Source of the DNA: Lactobacillus sp. MRS-253-APC-2B | GTDB lineage: Bacteria; Bacillota; Bacilli; Lactobacillales; Lactobacillaceae | Assembly (NCBI RefSeq): GCF_012843675.1 | Contig: NZ_JABAFO010000005.1 | Location: 62,001-126,000 of the forward strand | DNA: 64,000 nucleotides | Direction of reading: 5' to 3' | In this document: positions 46,996 to 56,764 of the stretch, piece by piece | Position numbering within the stretch: the first letter of the stretch is position 1 | Layout of the letters: the number at the start of each line of letters is the position of its first letter | Notes under the pieces: model-generated | Told to the model about the DNA's origin: nothing | Seen by the model: the letters and a program-made list of their open reading frames with translations, nothing else | Databases searched by the model: none | Program-made: the position numbers and the translations under genes

Positions 46996-49900
46996 TTAAA
47001 TCTCTTTTATTTCACGAGTGGCCACCAAGTATAGCCAGCGGTGCGCAACCTTTTGCCGTTCAACGGCCTGCAGCGCGCCAGCATATAGATTCAGCTGACC
47101 GCTGTAGCGATCGACAATACGCTGCTCAAAACGTTCCTTGAGTGGGACCGTTGACAGATCCACGTGATCAGTCTTGTAGTCAAATAATTCCAGACCATCG
47201 CCGCTGATAAAGTAGCCATCGATAATTCCATGGACCAGCACTGGCGCATCCTCTTTTTCAGTCGCCAGATTCTTGAAAAGCTGAGCGGCATTGATCAGCA
47301 TGGAAAAAGGCGCCTCACGATGCAGACTATCTACATGCGTTAGAATTCGCTGCCCAAGCTCGGTTTGATAAAAGGCCACGATACCTTCAACGTCAATGGC
47401 AGCTGCCAGCTCATCACTGCTTAACAGCTGATCCATTCTTAACTGAGCGATAGTTTGCTTGACCAGCTTTTCGTCAACCACGCCGCCGGTTAGATCCAGC
47501 TTTTGAAAGACCAGGTGCGTTGCTGTCCCAATCTCGGTTGCCGAAAGCTGATGCTGCTGAGTCGTCATGAACTCAGGCTGAGCAAAGTCATCACTGCGAT
47601 ACCAGCCACTGGTCTTGACCTGCTGCTGATCAAACGTCAAGCGTCCCATCTCGCGATCATCCGGATCCTGAGTGGCAAACAGCTGCTTGATGTCACTAAC
47701 CGCTTGATAGGCCGTCGTCACGATTGCTTGCGGATGCGGATACTTCATTTCTACGACTTGACGATAGAGCTGCTGTTGTTTTGGCGTCAGCTCTGCAGTT
47801 GCCGTGGCGGTTTCTTCAGCCCGAGTCCCACGCTGAGTTGCCAAATGTTCCAGCTGCTGCTGTAATTGAGTCTGATTATAGCGCTGTGCTTTAAAATCAC
47901 CGATACTGGTCTGCCACTTTGCCTCATCGCCATCTGATTCCATATCCAGATCAGTCAGATCAAAATCGGTTGCACGCATGATCCCCATTCCGATCCAGTC
48001 CAAAAATGAATGGGCATTGAGGCGGGCCTGCGCACCAATTACGGCTTGATCGCTCTGCAGGGCTTTTTGCCAGGTCTTGGCTGCCTGAGCGAGTCCTGAG
48101 CGCGTGTTGCCTTCTTTGTTTTCATTGACTGAACCGGTAATGATCAGCCGTTGCTGGGCCCTGGTCAAAGCAACGTACAAGACCCGCAGATCCTCGGCCC
48201 GGCTGCTGGCCTTCTGAGCTTCAATAATTAAGTTGCGCTGCGGTAGATCATAGAGAATCTGTGGCAATGCATCCGGATTCTGATCGGCAGCCCGTCCCAG
48301 ATACTTGATACCCAGACCTGCATTGGCATCAATAATCGCCTTGCCGTTTTCATCCTTAAAGCCATGTGCCGTATCGATCAAAAAGACAACCGGAAATTCC
48401 AGACCTTTCGCACCATGAATCGTCATTACGTTGACCGTATCACTGGCCAGCTGGGCAGGTGCTTCGCCAAGGTCCTGATTGCGTTTTTGCATGCGTTCGA
48501 TAAAGCGAATGAATTGATACAGCCCCTTGAAGCTGCTTTCCTCATAGCCATGTGCCCGTTCATACAGAGCGTGCAGATTGGCCGATCGCTGCTGTCCGCC
48601 CGGCATGCCGGCCACATAATCCAGATAGCCGGTTTCTTGATAAATCTGCCAGATCAATTCAACCAGCGAGCGCCGCTGGGCCGTTTCATGAAATTCATGC
48701 AACTGTTTTAAAAAATGCGCCGTTTTTTGATAAAGCGCGGTCAGGTCAATGCCATATGGATGATCATCAAGCAGCTTTAGATCATGATAGGTCGCTACAA
48801 AGCGCTTCAATGCCCCAAAATACTGGTCATGACGATCATTGATCCGCAAAAAGGCCATTTCCGGTTCCGTTAGATTTACGATTGGTGAGCGCAAAACGGC
48901 TACCAATGGAATGTCTTGATATGGGTTGTCGATGATCTTTAGCAATGAAACAATCGTCCGTACTTCAGTCGACTTAAAGTAGTTTTCAACGCCATGCACG
49001 GTCAAAGGAATATTTAATGAAGCAAATTCGTTGACCAGCGTGTTGTTGATTGACTTGGCCCGTTCCAAAAGCACGATATCGCCTGGCTTGATGTCACGAT
49101 GACCATCGGGAGCGTCGGGATCAAAAATCTGCTCATGATTATCCAGCATCTGGCGAATCCGCATCCCTACCATCCGCAGCTCGCCTGACTGACGATCGGC
49201 TTCATGACTGGCTTGCTCGTCATTATCCTCGGCATTGGCATCATAGAGCATCACCTCAACTGGCTTAACCTGGTCTTCTGGATACCATTGCGCTGCAAAT
49301 TTCAAATGGGCTGCCTCATCATAGTCCATCTCACCGACTTGATGATCCATCAGCTGACTGAACAGCAAATTGGTAAAGTCGGTTACGTTGGGCATGGAAC
49401 GGAAATTTTCGGCCAGATTGATCAATTCGCCTGGCGAGTTCGGCTGCAGCTGATCCTCTTTGACAAACGTCTGATATTTATGCAGGAACATCGTTGGATC
49501 GGCTTGACGGAACCGGTAGATTGATTGCTTGACGTCACCGACCATGAATAGTCGATTGACACTGGGATCATGGAGCTGCTGCAAGATTTTTTCCTGCAGC
49601 GGATTGGTATCTTGATACTCATCAATCATGATTTCCTTAAAGTGCCGCTGCAGATTTTTTAAAGTCTGCTTCCCGGCCTTGGTGTCAACCGTCAAAATCT
49701 GATACGCATAATGCTCCAAATCGGAAAAGTCCAGCAGATGCCGCTGTAATTTAAGCTGCTGATAGTTTTGGCGATACTGCCAGACTACGTCAACCAGTTC
49801 GTCAACGATGCCTTTAGCTCCCGCTGACAGTTTGATCAATAGACTGGCATCCATAAAGTAATGATCGTGGAGGCTTTGAATACGGTCCTTCAGATCATTG

Positions 49901-50829
49901 CGGGCATCTTTGATCGATTCGTAGGCGGCCATAGCTTCAAGCTCGTCTTTTTTAGGCCGTCCCTTAATCGTTGGAAACTGTTTTTTATTGAGCTTAGCGC
50001 TGATTGCATCCCAAGTATCCGATTCGATCAGCTGCAATAGCTCAGCTGCGGTTTGCGTATCTGCTGTCAGCATTGATGCAGTCGTATCGAGACCGGCTGA
50101 TTGGGCTTGATGCGTTAAAGTAAGAAAGTCGGCATGAATCTGGGTTAATTCGCGTTTCAAGACGGGCAGCAGCTGTTTTTGATAAAAACTCGATTTGGTC
50201 AGCTCACCATCTGCCAACTCATACATTTTAGGCAGCTGCTTGAGCCAGGCATGCGGATCCGCTTGAGCATTGGCAACCCGATCCAGTTCCATAACGATAT
50301 CGCTTAAAGCATCATCACTGCGGTCGTTGACAAAATTCAGCACCAGCTTTTCAAATGGTCGCTGGCTAGGATCTTCAATCAGTGCATCTCTGGCATAAAG
50401 CTCTTCTCTTAAATCATCCCAGACTTGATCCTGCAAAAGAATCGTTTCGGTTTCATCCGTCAGCAGACGAAACTGCGGATCCAGATCGATCAGGTAGTAG
50501 TAGCGCTTGATCAGCTGCTGGCAAAAGGCATGAATCGTACTGATATGGGCAATCGCCAGCCGGTTGATCTGATCGCGCAGATGCCGATTATTAGCTTCTT
50601 TTTCCAACCGGCGTCGAATCCGATCTCGCATATTATCGGCCGCTTCGTTGGTAAAGGTAACCATCAGCAGTTGATCGATATTAAGATTGGCGTCTTCTTT
50701 CAACATTTTGATGACCCGGTCAACCAATACCGTGGTCTTGCCTGCCCCCGCCGATGCCGATACTAAAATGTCATGGGTTCTGGCATCAATCGCTCGCTTT
50801 TGCTGTGGCGTAAACTTGGTATCACTCAT
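46996..50829 (-). CDS. addA: ATP-dependent helicase/nuclease subunit AddA (RexA)
   Basis: 1277 aa UvrD-like helicase with a C-terminal RecB-family nuclease. Walker A ASAGAGKTTVLVDR (about 27-40), DEYQDTNPLQEKIL Walker B, GDVKQSIYRFRQAD, VMTIHGAKGLEFPVVF and LYVALTRAQQRL are helicase motifs. The nuclease motif is in ELFDYKTDHV near 1205. With AddB it resects double-strand breaks for RecA. Start overlaps addB by eight bases. Confidence 0.95.
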   Translation of the reverse strand: MSDTKFTPQQKRAIDARTHDILVSASAGAGKTTVLVDRVIKMLKEDANLNIDQLLMVTFTNEAADNMRDRIRRRLEKEANNRHLRDQINRLAIAHISTIHAFCQQLIKRYYYLIDLDPQFRLLTDETETILLQDQVWDDLREELYARDALIEDPSQRPFEKLVLNFVNDRSDDALSDIVMELDRVANAQADPHAWLKQLPKMYELADGELTKSSFYQKQLLPVLKRELTQIHADFLTLTHQAQSAGLDTTASMLTADTQTAAELLQLIESDTWDAISAKLNKKQFPTIKGRPKKDELEAMAAYESIKDARNDLKDRIQSLHDHYFMDASLLIKLSAGAKGIVDELVDVVWQYRQNYQQLKLQRHLLDFSDLEHYAYQILTVDTKAGKQTLKNLQRHFKEIMIDEYQDTNPLQEKILQQLHDPSVNRLFMVGDVKQSIYRFRQADPTMFLHKYQTFVKEDQLQPNSPGELINLAENFRSMPNVTDFTNLLFSQLMDHQVGEMDYDEAAHLKFAAQWYPEDQVKPVEVMLYDANAEDNDEQASHEADRQSGELRMVGMRIRQMLDNHEQIFDPDAPDGHRDIKPGDIVLLERAKSINNTLVNEFASLNIPLTVHGVENYFKSTEVRTIVSLLKIIDNPYQDIPLVAVLRSPIVNLTEPEMAFLRINDRHDQYFGALKRFVATYHDLKLLDDHPYGIDLTALYQKTAHFLKQLHEFHETAQRRSLVELIWQIYQETGYLDYVAGMPGGQQRSANLHALYERAHGYEESSFKGLYQFIRFIERMQKRNQDLGEAPAQLASDTVNVMTIHGAKGLEFPVVFLIDTAHGFKDENGKAIIDANAGLGIKYLGRAADQNPDALPQILYDLPQRNLIIEAQKASSRAEDLRVLYVALTRAQQRLIITGSVNENKEGNTRSGLAQAAKTWQKALQSDQAVIGAQARLNAHSFLDWIGMGIMRATDFDLTDLDMESDGDEAKWQTSIGDFKAQRYNQTQLQQQLEHLATQRGTRAEETATATAELTPKQQQLYRQVVEMKYPHPQAIVTTAYQAVSDIKQLFATQDPDDREMGRLTFDQQQVKTSGWYRSDDFAQPEFMTTQQHQLSATEIGTATHLVFQKLDLTGGVVDEKLVKQTIAQLRMDQLLSSDELAAAIDVEGIVAFYQTELGQRILTHVDSLHREAPFSMLINAAQLFKNLATEKEDAPVLVHGIIDGYFISGDGLELFDYKTDHVDLSTVPLKERFEQRIVDRYSGQLNLYAGALQAVERQKVAHRWLYLVATREIKEI

Positions 50830-53800
50830 TTTTATCCCCCTGTGATTGATCTTGTTTCAGCTTTTCTGCCACATCGCGCTCAGTCAGTAAAATATCGCGA
50901 TAGTGTTTTTGATCCAGCATTGGGTCAAAGCGATAGATATCTTGATAGTCGCTGTATTGCAGACCATCTTGTTTATCCAGTCGATAAGGGCTTAGTGACG
51001 TATCGCCATTAAAGATCTGTGCGGCTGCGTTGATGATGCGTTCTTGATTGCGCGCCAACAGTGCTGCCAGCTGTTTTTCATCAACCAGTGCCATCCCACT
51101 GCTGGCCTTGAGATTGCCGTTTTTGAACGCTCGCAGGCTGAGCAGCTGGGGCTTAAAGTCATCGATACCGCAATCCAGGTCGCTCAACAATTGTCGATCA
51201 TTTAATAAAACGCCGCGATAGCGATGACTCTTCAATTCCTCACTGGCCAGACTGCCACTGAGGCTCTCCCATTTAAAGACTGGATTTTGCAAATGCAGAT
51301 AAAGCGCACCGGCAATCTTAGCCGTCTGCTGATTAAGCTTAAGCTGATGACTGAGACTGTTTAAATAAGACAGCATTTGCAGAGCCAAGCCATCATAAGC
51401 CTCAACCAGATTGAACTGCTGATTGCCCGACTTATAGTCAACCACCATTAAGTAAGGCTCCTGATTCAACTCAACAGCATCGATTCGGTCAATGCGGCCG
51501 CGCAGATAAACCTTGTGTCCCTGGTCAAGTGGGTAAATCAATGGGGCAAAGCTGTGTTGTCCTTGATCATTGAGGTCCATCACGCCAAATTTCTGTTCCG
51601 TTACCACGTTTTGGGCGTGGGTCAGCTTAGCCTGGTTGCGCAGTACTTTTGTCATCGTTTCAACCAGCCGTTCCAACTGTCGTTTGCGAAAGGCCAGGCG
51701 CTGATAGTTTTGCGTCAATTGAATCAACTGTGGCTGTTGATCAAAGGCCCAGGCCATTGCTTGGTGCGTAAGATGCTGAAGCTGATCGTCATTTAATTCG
51801 CTTAACTGCAGGTTTTGCTGATTGAGCAGCCGCATAAAGCAGTCCAGACTGTCATGGAAAAACGTCCCGGATTTATCAGCCGAGATTTCCAGTTCTTCGC
51901 GCTTTTGAATGCGCAGACCATATTTAAGAAAATATTCGTAAGGGTTGCGGTAATAGTCCTGCAGCTGTGAGATTGATGCATAAAGCGTATTGTGCTGCAG
52001 CTTAGGGGCCGTTTGAGGCAGTGGCTGACCATTTTGCATTGCCTGGGTCTGAGCATCCAGTGCCTCCGGATCCCATTGTCCATACAGCCGTTCCGCCAAT
52101 GCAGCCGGCAGCGGTGTCGTTTCATTGGCGTATTCGAGACTTTTGGCAGTCCAATCATAGCGCGTAAGATTTTGGGCCATTAGTTTGCTCAAAAAGCTCC
52201 AGGCCGCACCCAATGGCTGATGATCATCCAATGCCTGACGCAAGACCTGCATCAAATTGCCCAAAACGGCTGCTGGGGCACTGACATACGGCCAGGCCTC
52301 AAGTGCCGAATCTTGCGGCTGAGCCATAAACGGCAAATCGTCTTTGAGCTGTTTTTTATCAGCATCCCAACGATCAAAAGCCATTGCCAGATCAATCATA
52401 TAAGGCGACAGACTAAGCGGCTTTTCATCATTACCAAGCTGTGGTGCCGAAATAATCAGACGCTCTTTTCCGCTCATAAAGCCCAGGTAGTTTAGGAATG
52501 GCTCACCACTCATTTTCTCAACTCCACTGGCTGGCAAAAACTGCTCATCGCTCAAGCAGGCATTCAACAATTCACGATCTGGATCGCTGAGCAGCCCCGT
52601 AGCCGATTTAGCTTCTGGCATAACATCACTGGTAGCTCCCATCATAAAGACAACCTTGCGCGTGTCCGTCTGCACGATCCCGGTTTCAGAGATTACGACC
52701 TGATCCAGCGTTGACGGTATCTGTGAGTACTGAGCGGTCTCAAAGCCGGCCATCAACAGATCCGCAAACTCATCAATCATAAATGGCTGCTGTTGGCCTA
52801 GAATCTGCACGTACTCATCCAAGATATTGCAAAAGACTTGCCAAACCTGCTGCGGTTCTTGGGCTCTTGTCAGATCGATCTGACTATCGGCAACCGACCA
52901 TTCCTGAAGCCGCTCGACGACACCCGCACCAACCAAAAAGCTATATAGTGCCTTGGCTGCTTCAGTACCATTTTGAGCTTGATCAAGCTGATTGAAAAAT
53001 TTCTGCAGCCCATTGACGTAATCCTTGATGACGTTCAGCGGTGCTGAAGCCAGCCGATCGCGTTTTTGCATGTCAGCATGATGCTTTAGCTCTTCTTCAT
53101 CAACGTTGGGATCAAAATGCCATTTCTGCTTGCTCAGCCAGTCGTCACCAGTGCGGCCATACTGCAGACACCAGTTTTCCGTTTGGTAGATGGCGTTTTG
53201 AAAATACTTTTTGGTGACTGTCCGCCCCAGATCATCATGCATGTCTTTTGGTACCAATAGGCCGGTTTTTAATAGATGCATAACGTCGCTGGTAGCAAAG
53301 TGGCGCTGATAAACCTTAAACAAAGCTTCAATCAAATTGACCAAGGGATGGTTATTCATCAGACGTTCCAAGTCATTAAAAATCGGTACCTCATGGGCTT
53401 TAAAGACCGAATCCAGCATCGTGGCATAGCCATCCAGATGCCGCGTTAGAATCAGAAAGTCACGGTAGCGGTATTTCCCAGTGCTGACCAATTGGCGGAT
53501 CTTGGCAGCAATCAAATTCAATTCAGCTACACGATTGGACGCAGTAAAAAACTGAATGCTCTTAGGATCCTTGAGTGGCTCAATGGGCAGTTCACTAAGC
53601 ATCTGCGTCTGCGCGGCAAAGACTCGCTCCAAAACCTGCAGATCTTCATTGACTCGTGGCTGATCAGCCATCAGATCGTCTGCCAGTTTTACGCCTGGCG
53701 TCTGTTTGGCAAAGCGCACCAAGCGATAGTACTGACAGCCAGACTCATAAAACAGATTATGTTCGTCTGGCAGCTCATTATGATAGGGCCGATCCAAGAT

Positions 53801-54538
53801 CAATGAAATCGTAGTAGCCTGGGCATTTTTAATCAGTGCCTGAACGATCTGCAGCTCACGGGCCGTAAACTGTGAGAAACGATCCAGATAAAAATAAGCA
53901 TGCGACAGATCTTTTTGCTGCAAGTATTTTACCAGCAAGGCATCAATTTGACTGATGTCTTGATAGTCGCCCAAAGCCTTGACGAATTCGCCGTAGACCA
54001 TAAAAATGACCTTCAATTTAGCCTGCCAGACGTCATCTAAAACCTGATGATTTGTCTGGGCCCAGGTTTTGGCGCGTTCCATGATGGCTGCATAGTCAGT
54101 TGGCGCAATTTTAGCCGTCTGCAATTCAGTCAGCTGTTGAGTCAGTTCCTTGATAAAGCCAGGCCGCTTGACCTCACCAGCAAACATCTGCATCTCATTT
54201 TGGTGCTGATTGACAATCTGGGCCGTCAGCATCGTTAAGCCGGTTGGTGAAAGCCGCGGTGCCTGAAATGCCGGTGTATCACGCAACAGATACCAAGCCA
54301 GCCGGCTAAATGACAATACCTGAACTTTCATCTGTGCATAGGGCTGATCGTCATCAAGCGCGGCCGTATCTTTTAGGCGATTCAGCACCTCAATCTCGGT
54401 TGCAAACTTAATATGGTTGGGAACCAGATAGAAAAACTCACCATTAGGATCGGTGGCCATCTGCTTTTTCATTTCAGCCAACAGACTGGCCCGGTGATCA
54501 TAGGCGGCCGTTCCCAAAATAAATCTCAAGCTGCTCAT
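50822..54538 (-). CDS. addB: ATP-dependent nuclease subunit B, RexB/AddB type
   Basis: 1238 aa from the ATG at 54538 (GGAGGAAA seven bases upstream); an ATG 42 bases earlier has no site. RexB-like: LRFILGTAAYDHRASLL at the N-terminus stands where AddB has a Walker A motif and lacks GxxGxGK(S/T). The nuclease motif is RIDRIDAV..LMVVDYKSG (about 1030-1055). The CxxCx5C iron-sulfur cysteines of Bacillus AddB near the C-terminus are absent (LQYSDYQDIYRFD at that place). It therefore matches the cluster-free RexB form. First gene of the addBA operon. Confidence 0.92.
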   Translation of the reverse strand: MSSLRFILGTAAYDHRASLLAEMKKQMATDPNGEFFYLVPNHIKFATEIEVLNRLKDTAALDDDQPYAQMKVQVLSFSRLAWYLLRDTPAFQAPRLSPTGLTMLTAQIVNQHQNEMQMFAGEVKRPGFIKELTQQLTELQTAKIAPTDYAAIMERAKTWAQTNHQVLDDVWQAKLKVIFMVYGEFVKALGDYQDISQIDALLVKYLQQKDLSHAYFYLDRFSQFTARELQIVQALIKNAQATTISLILDRPYHNELPDEHNLFYESGCQYYRLVRFAKQTPGVKLADDLMADQPRVNEDLQVLERVFAAQTQMLSELPIEPLKDPKSIQFFTASNRVAELNLIAAKIRQLVSTGKYRYRDFLILTRHLDGYATMLDSVFKAHEVPIFNDLERLMNNHPLVNLIEALFKVYQRHFATSDVMHLLKTGLLVPKDMHDDLGRTVTKKYFQNAIYQTENWCLQYGRTGDDWLSKQKWHFDPNVDEEELKHHADMQKRDRLASAPLNVIKDYVNGLQKFFNQLDQAQNGTEAAKALYSFLVGAGVVERLQEWSVADSQIDLTRAQEPQQVWQVFCNILDEYVQILGQQQPFMIDEFADLLMAGFETAQYSQIPSTLDQVVISETGIVQTDTRKVVFMMGATSDVMPEAKSATGLLSDPDRELLNACLSDEQFLPASGVEKMSGEPFLNYLGFMSGKERLIISAPQLGNDEKPLSLSPYMIDLAMAFDRWDADKKQLKDDLPFMAQPQDSALEAWPYVSAPAAVLGNLMQVLRQALDDHQPLGAAWSFLSKLMAQNLTRYDWTAKSLEYANETTPLPAALAERLYGQWDPEALDAQTQAMQNGQPLPQTAPKLQHNTLYASISQLQDYYRNPYEYFLKYGLRIQKREELEISADKSGTFFHDSLDCFMRLLNQQNLQLSELNDDQLQHLTHQAMAWAFDQQPQLIQLTQNYQRLAFRKRQLERLVETMTKVLRNQAKLTHAQNVVTEQKFGVMDLNDQGQHSFAPLIYPLDQGHKVYLRGRIDRIDAVELNQEPYLMVVDYKSGNQQFNLVEAYDGLALQMLSYLNSLSHQLKLNQQTAKIAGALYLHLQNPVFKWESLSGSLASEELKSHRYRGVLLNDRQLLSDLDCGIDDFKPQLLSLRAFKNGNLKASSGMALVDEKQLAALLARNQERIINAAAQIFNGDTSLSPYRLDKQDGLQYSDYQDIYRFDPMLDQKHYRDILLTERDVAEKLKQDQSQGDKNE

Positions 54539-54739
54539 TGCGCTTTCCTCCGTTTTGATTGATTGCTTCAATTTTATCATGGACCGCTGCCATAAAAGAC
54601 CGTGGTCGATAATTCCAACCTTACTTCTAATTCATGAATTTTGTGAATTATTGATCAACAGTCACCGATGATCATAATCAGCATCAGACCAGCATTTATA
54701 ACGAATTAAAAATAAAAATAATAAATTTTAGTTTGTTGG
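54539..54739. other. AT-rich gap upstream of addB
   Basis: No gene. On the minus strand TCTTTT, 17 bases and TAAAAT (about 54595-54567) is a weak addB promoter. Confidence 0.3.
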
Positions 54740-54981
54740 TTGTCTTTGTGAAGCAAAAGTGGTTTAATGTAATTGTTACTTAGTGAGCAATAACTAAGTT
54801 AAGGTTAGGACTTTCATCCCAATAAAGTCATCTTTTATCTCAAATTCAAATCTCTCTACTCCATACTTGGTGGTTTTTAATCGCCTCAATGATAACTTTT
54901 TGATGTGTCAGTTTAACTGATGTCCTAACCCGCTGAAATTAAAAAACCCGTTGGCCAATCCTTGGTCAACGGGTTTTTTAG
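54740..54981 (+). ncRNA. Candidate small RNA, about 205 nt, ending at the cls terminator
   Basis: TTGTCT (54740-54745), 17 bases, TTTAAT (54763-54768) could start a transcript near 54775. A perfect 9-bp closing stem GGTTAGGAC (54803-54811)/GTCCTAACC (54922-54930) encloses GACTTT/AAAGTC and CAGTT/AACTG hairpins, and a CTTAGT/ACTAAG hairpin precedes it. The transcript would stop at AAAAAACCCGTTG/CAACGGGTTTTTT (54940-54979), which also terminates cls from the other side. No ORF of note; identity unknown. Confidence 0.4.
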
Positions 54982-54986
54982 TTCCT

Positions 54987-56456
54987 TTATAGAATCGGTG
55001 AGAACAAGCGTGAAAACGTCTGTTTAAAGCGCAGCCAAAGCGGTTGGGCTGCAAACATCTCAGGTGTCATAACCTTGCAGTCGCGAATATCATTGACAAA
55101 GATCTGTTCCAATTGATCCGTAATGCGGTGGTCATAAATAAAGGCATTGATTTCAAAGTTAAGCTTGAAGCTGCGGAAGTCAACGTTGGCCGAACCAACC
55201 GAAGCCATCTTGCCGTCAACAACCATGGTCTTGGCATGCAGAAAACCATTTTGATAAAAGTAGATCGTCGCTCCTTCGTTGGCCAGCTGGTGGGCATAAT
55301 ATTGCGTAGCCCGATAGACAAAGGGATGATCTGGCTTGCATGGTACCATGATGCGCACGTCAACGCCAGAATGAATGGCAATTCGCAACGCATCCAAGAC
55401 ACTATCGTCAGGAATCAGATACGGCGTTTGGATCCAGATATGATCCTGAGCAGCATTGATCAGCCGCAAATAGCCAAGCTTGATTTTTTCCAACGGTGAT
55501 TCTGGACCATTTGAAACGATCTGCAAGGCTGTATTGCCCTGCTTGACTGTAATCGGTGGAAAGTAAGGCCGATAGTAAATGATCTTATCGTGCACGTGCC
55601 GCTGCGATGCGTTCCAATCACGAATAAATCGCTGCTGCAATGAATAAACGCCCCCACCAATCACACGCAGATGCGTATCACGCCAGTAGCCAAACTTTGG
55701 CAGTCGGCCCAAATACTGATCGCCGACGTTAAAGCCGCCCACGTAGCCGATCTGACCGTCAATAGTGACGATTTTTCGGTGATCGCGATAGTTCAGCCGA
55801 AAATCAAACAAGTTGCTGTGCGTCATCAAGAAGGGTTCAGCCAGGCCGCCATTTTGTCTTAAAGCATCATAAAAACTGCGCTTAACACCCATTGAGCCCC
55901 ACGAGTCATATAAAACCCGGACCTCAACGCCTTCTGCCGCTTTCTGCTCCAACAGCGTACGCAGCTGATTGCCGATCTGGTCGTTATAGATCGTGTAAAA
56001 CTCAATATGGATGCTTTTTTGGGCATTAGCTAGATCATCAAACATCCTTTGAAACAGTTCTTGCCCATCCGTATAGATATCAACCTGATTGTGCCGAGTC
56101 AAAAACGCATTGTCGATGCTTTGAAACAGCATGATCGTTCGTCGATACATGCGCATGGTCTGTTTTTTAGGCCGCGGCATATCCAAAAACTGCTTTTTCT
56201 GCTCTTCTAAGGCCGCGCTCAGTTCCAGTTCCGTTTGCGACTGAATCCGTTCCATCTTGTCCTGGGGCAGCTTGCGTCCTAAAAATGCATATAGGATAAA
56301 GCCCAGCACCGGGATCAGGGTCAAAACCAGCAGCCAGGCCCAGGTCGCGGCAATATCGCGCTTTTCACGAAATACCGTATAAAGCGCGGCAATTTCGTTG
56401 ATTAAGATAATTCCCCAAATAATCAACTTGATAATCTGCCACGTCGTTAAAAGCAT
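54987..56456 (-). CDS. cls: Cardiolipin synthase
   Basis: 489 aa. Two N-terminal membrane helices (about 5-60) precede two phospholipase-D domains. HKD motifs: HRKIVTIDGQIGYVGGFN (about 222) and HAKTMVVDGKMASVGSANVD (about 403). It condenses two phosphatidylglycerols into cardiolipin at the membrane. Monocistronic, with a strong terminator. Confidence 0.93.
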   Translation of the reverse strand: MLLTTWQIIKLIIWGIILINEIAALYTVFREKRDIAATWAWLLVLTLIPVLGFILYAFLGRKLPQDKMERIQSQTELELSAALEEQKKQFLDMPRPKKQTMRMYRRTIMLFQSIDNAFLTRHNQVDIYTDGQELFQRMFDDLANAQKSIHIEFYTIYNDQIGNQLRTLLEQKAAEGVEVRVLYDSWGSMGVKRSFYDALRQNGGLAEPFLMTHSNLFDFRLNYRDHRKIVTIDGQIGYVGGFNVGDQYLGRLPKFGYWRDTHLRVIGGGVYSLQQRFIRDWNASQRHVHDKIIYYRPYFPPITVKQGNTALQIVSNGPESPLEKIKLGYLRLINAAQDHIWIQTPYLIPDDSVLDALRIAIHSGVDVRIMVPCKPDHPFVYRATQYYAHQLANEGATIYFYQNGFLHAKTMVVDGKMASVGSANVDFRSFKLNFEINAFIYDHRITDQLEQIFVNDIRDCKVMTPEMFAAQPLWLRFKQTFSRLFSPIL

Positions 56457-56596
56457 TGTTCTACCTTCCTTTCGCTTACTTTTTTTATTCTAACGCACCT
56501 TTTGATTCGAACCAACAACTTAATTGCGCTATAATTTTTCGAAATATGATTAAGTTTGGCAGTTAATGCTGAAAGATTAAAAAAGGAATGAAAACC

Positions 56597-56731
56597 ATGT
56601 TTGAATCAATGCCATTGGGAATCGGCCAGTACCATCTGTTTCATGAACTGTTCAAGGCCAATCCACGACTGGCGATTATCGTTTTGGCGCTAATCGTCAT
56701 CTTGGCAATCTACTTGAATCAACGCCATTAA
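56597..56731 (+). CDS. 44-aa single-helix membrane peptide
   Basis: Short gene with good signals: AAAGGA nine bases before the ATG, a TATAAT at 56531-56536, and a terminator directly after the stop. The peptide has a polar amphipathic start (MFESMPLGIGQYHLFHELF), a 16-residue hydrophobic helix ending in a short basic tail (LNQRH). I do not recognise a family. It is flanked by cls and clpL, both linked to membrane or stress functions. Confidence 0.65.
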   Translation: MFESMPLGIGQYHLFHELFKANPRLAIIVLALIVILAIYLNQRH

Positions 56732-56762
56732 AAAAGAGCTGGCTTTTTACCAGCTCTTTTTT
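56731..56762. terminator. Bidirectional terminator between the small peptide gene and clpL
   Basis: AAAAAGAGCTGG / CCAGCTCTTTTTT, T runs both ways. Confidence 0.9.
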
Positions 56763-56764
56763 GC

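Noticed and set aside
47160-47175. CCACGTGATC in addA as parS
   Set aside because: Only the central CACGTG and a few flanking bases agree.
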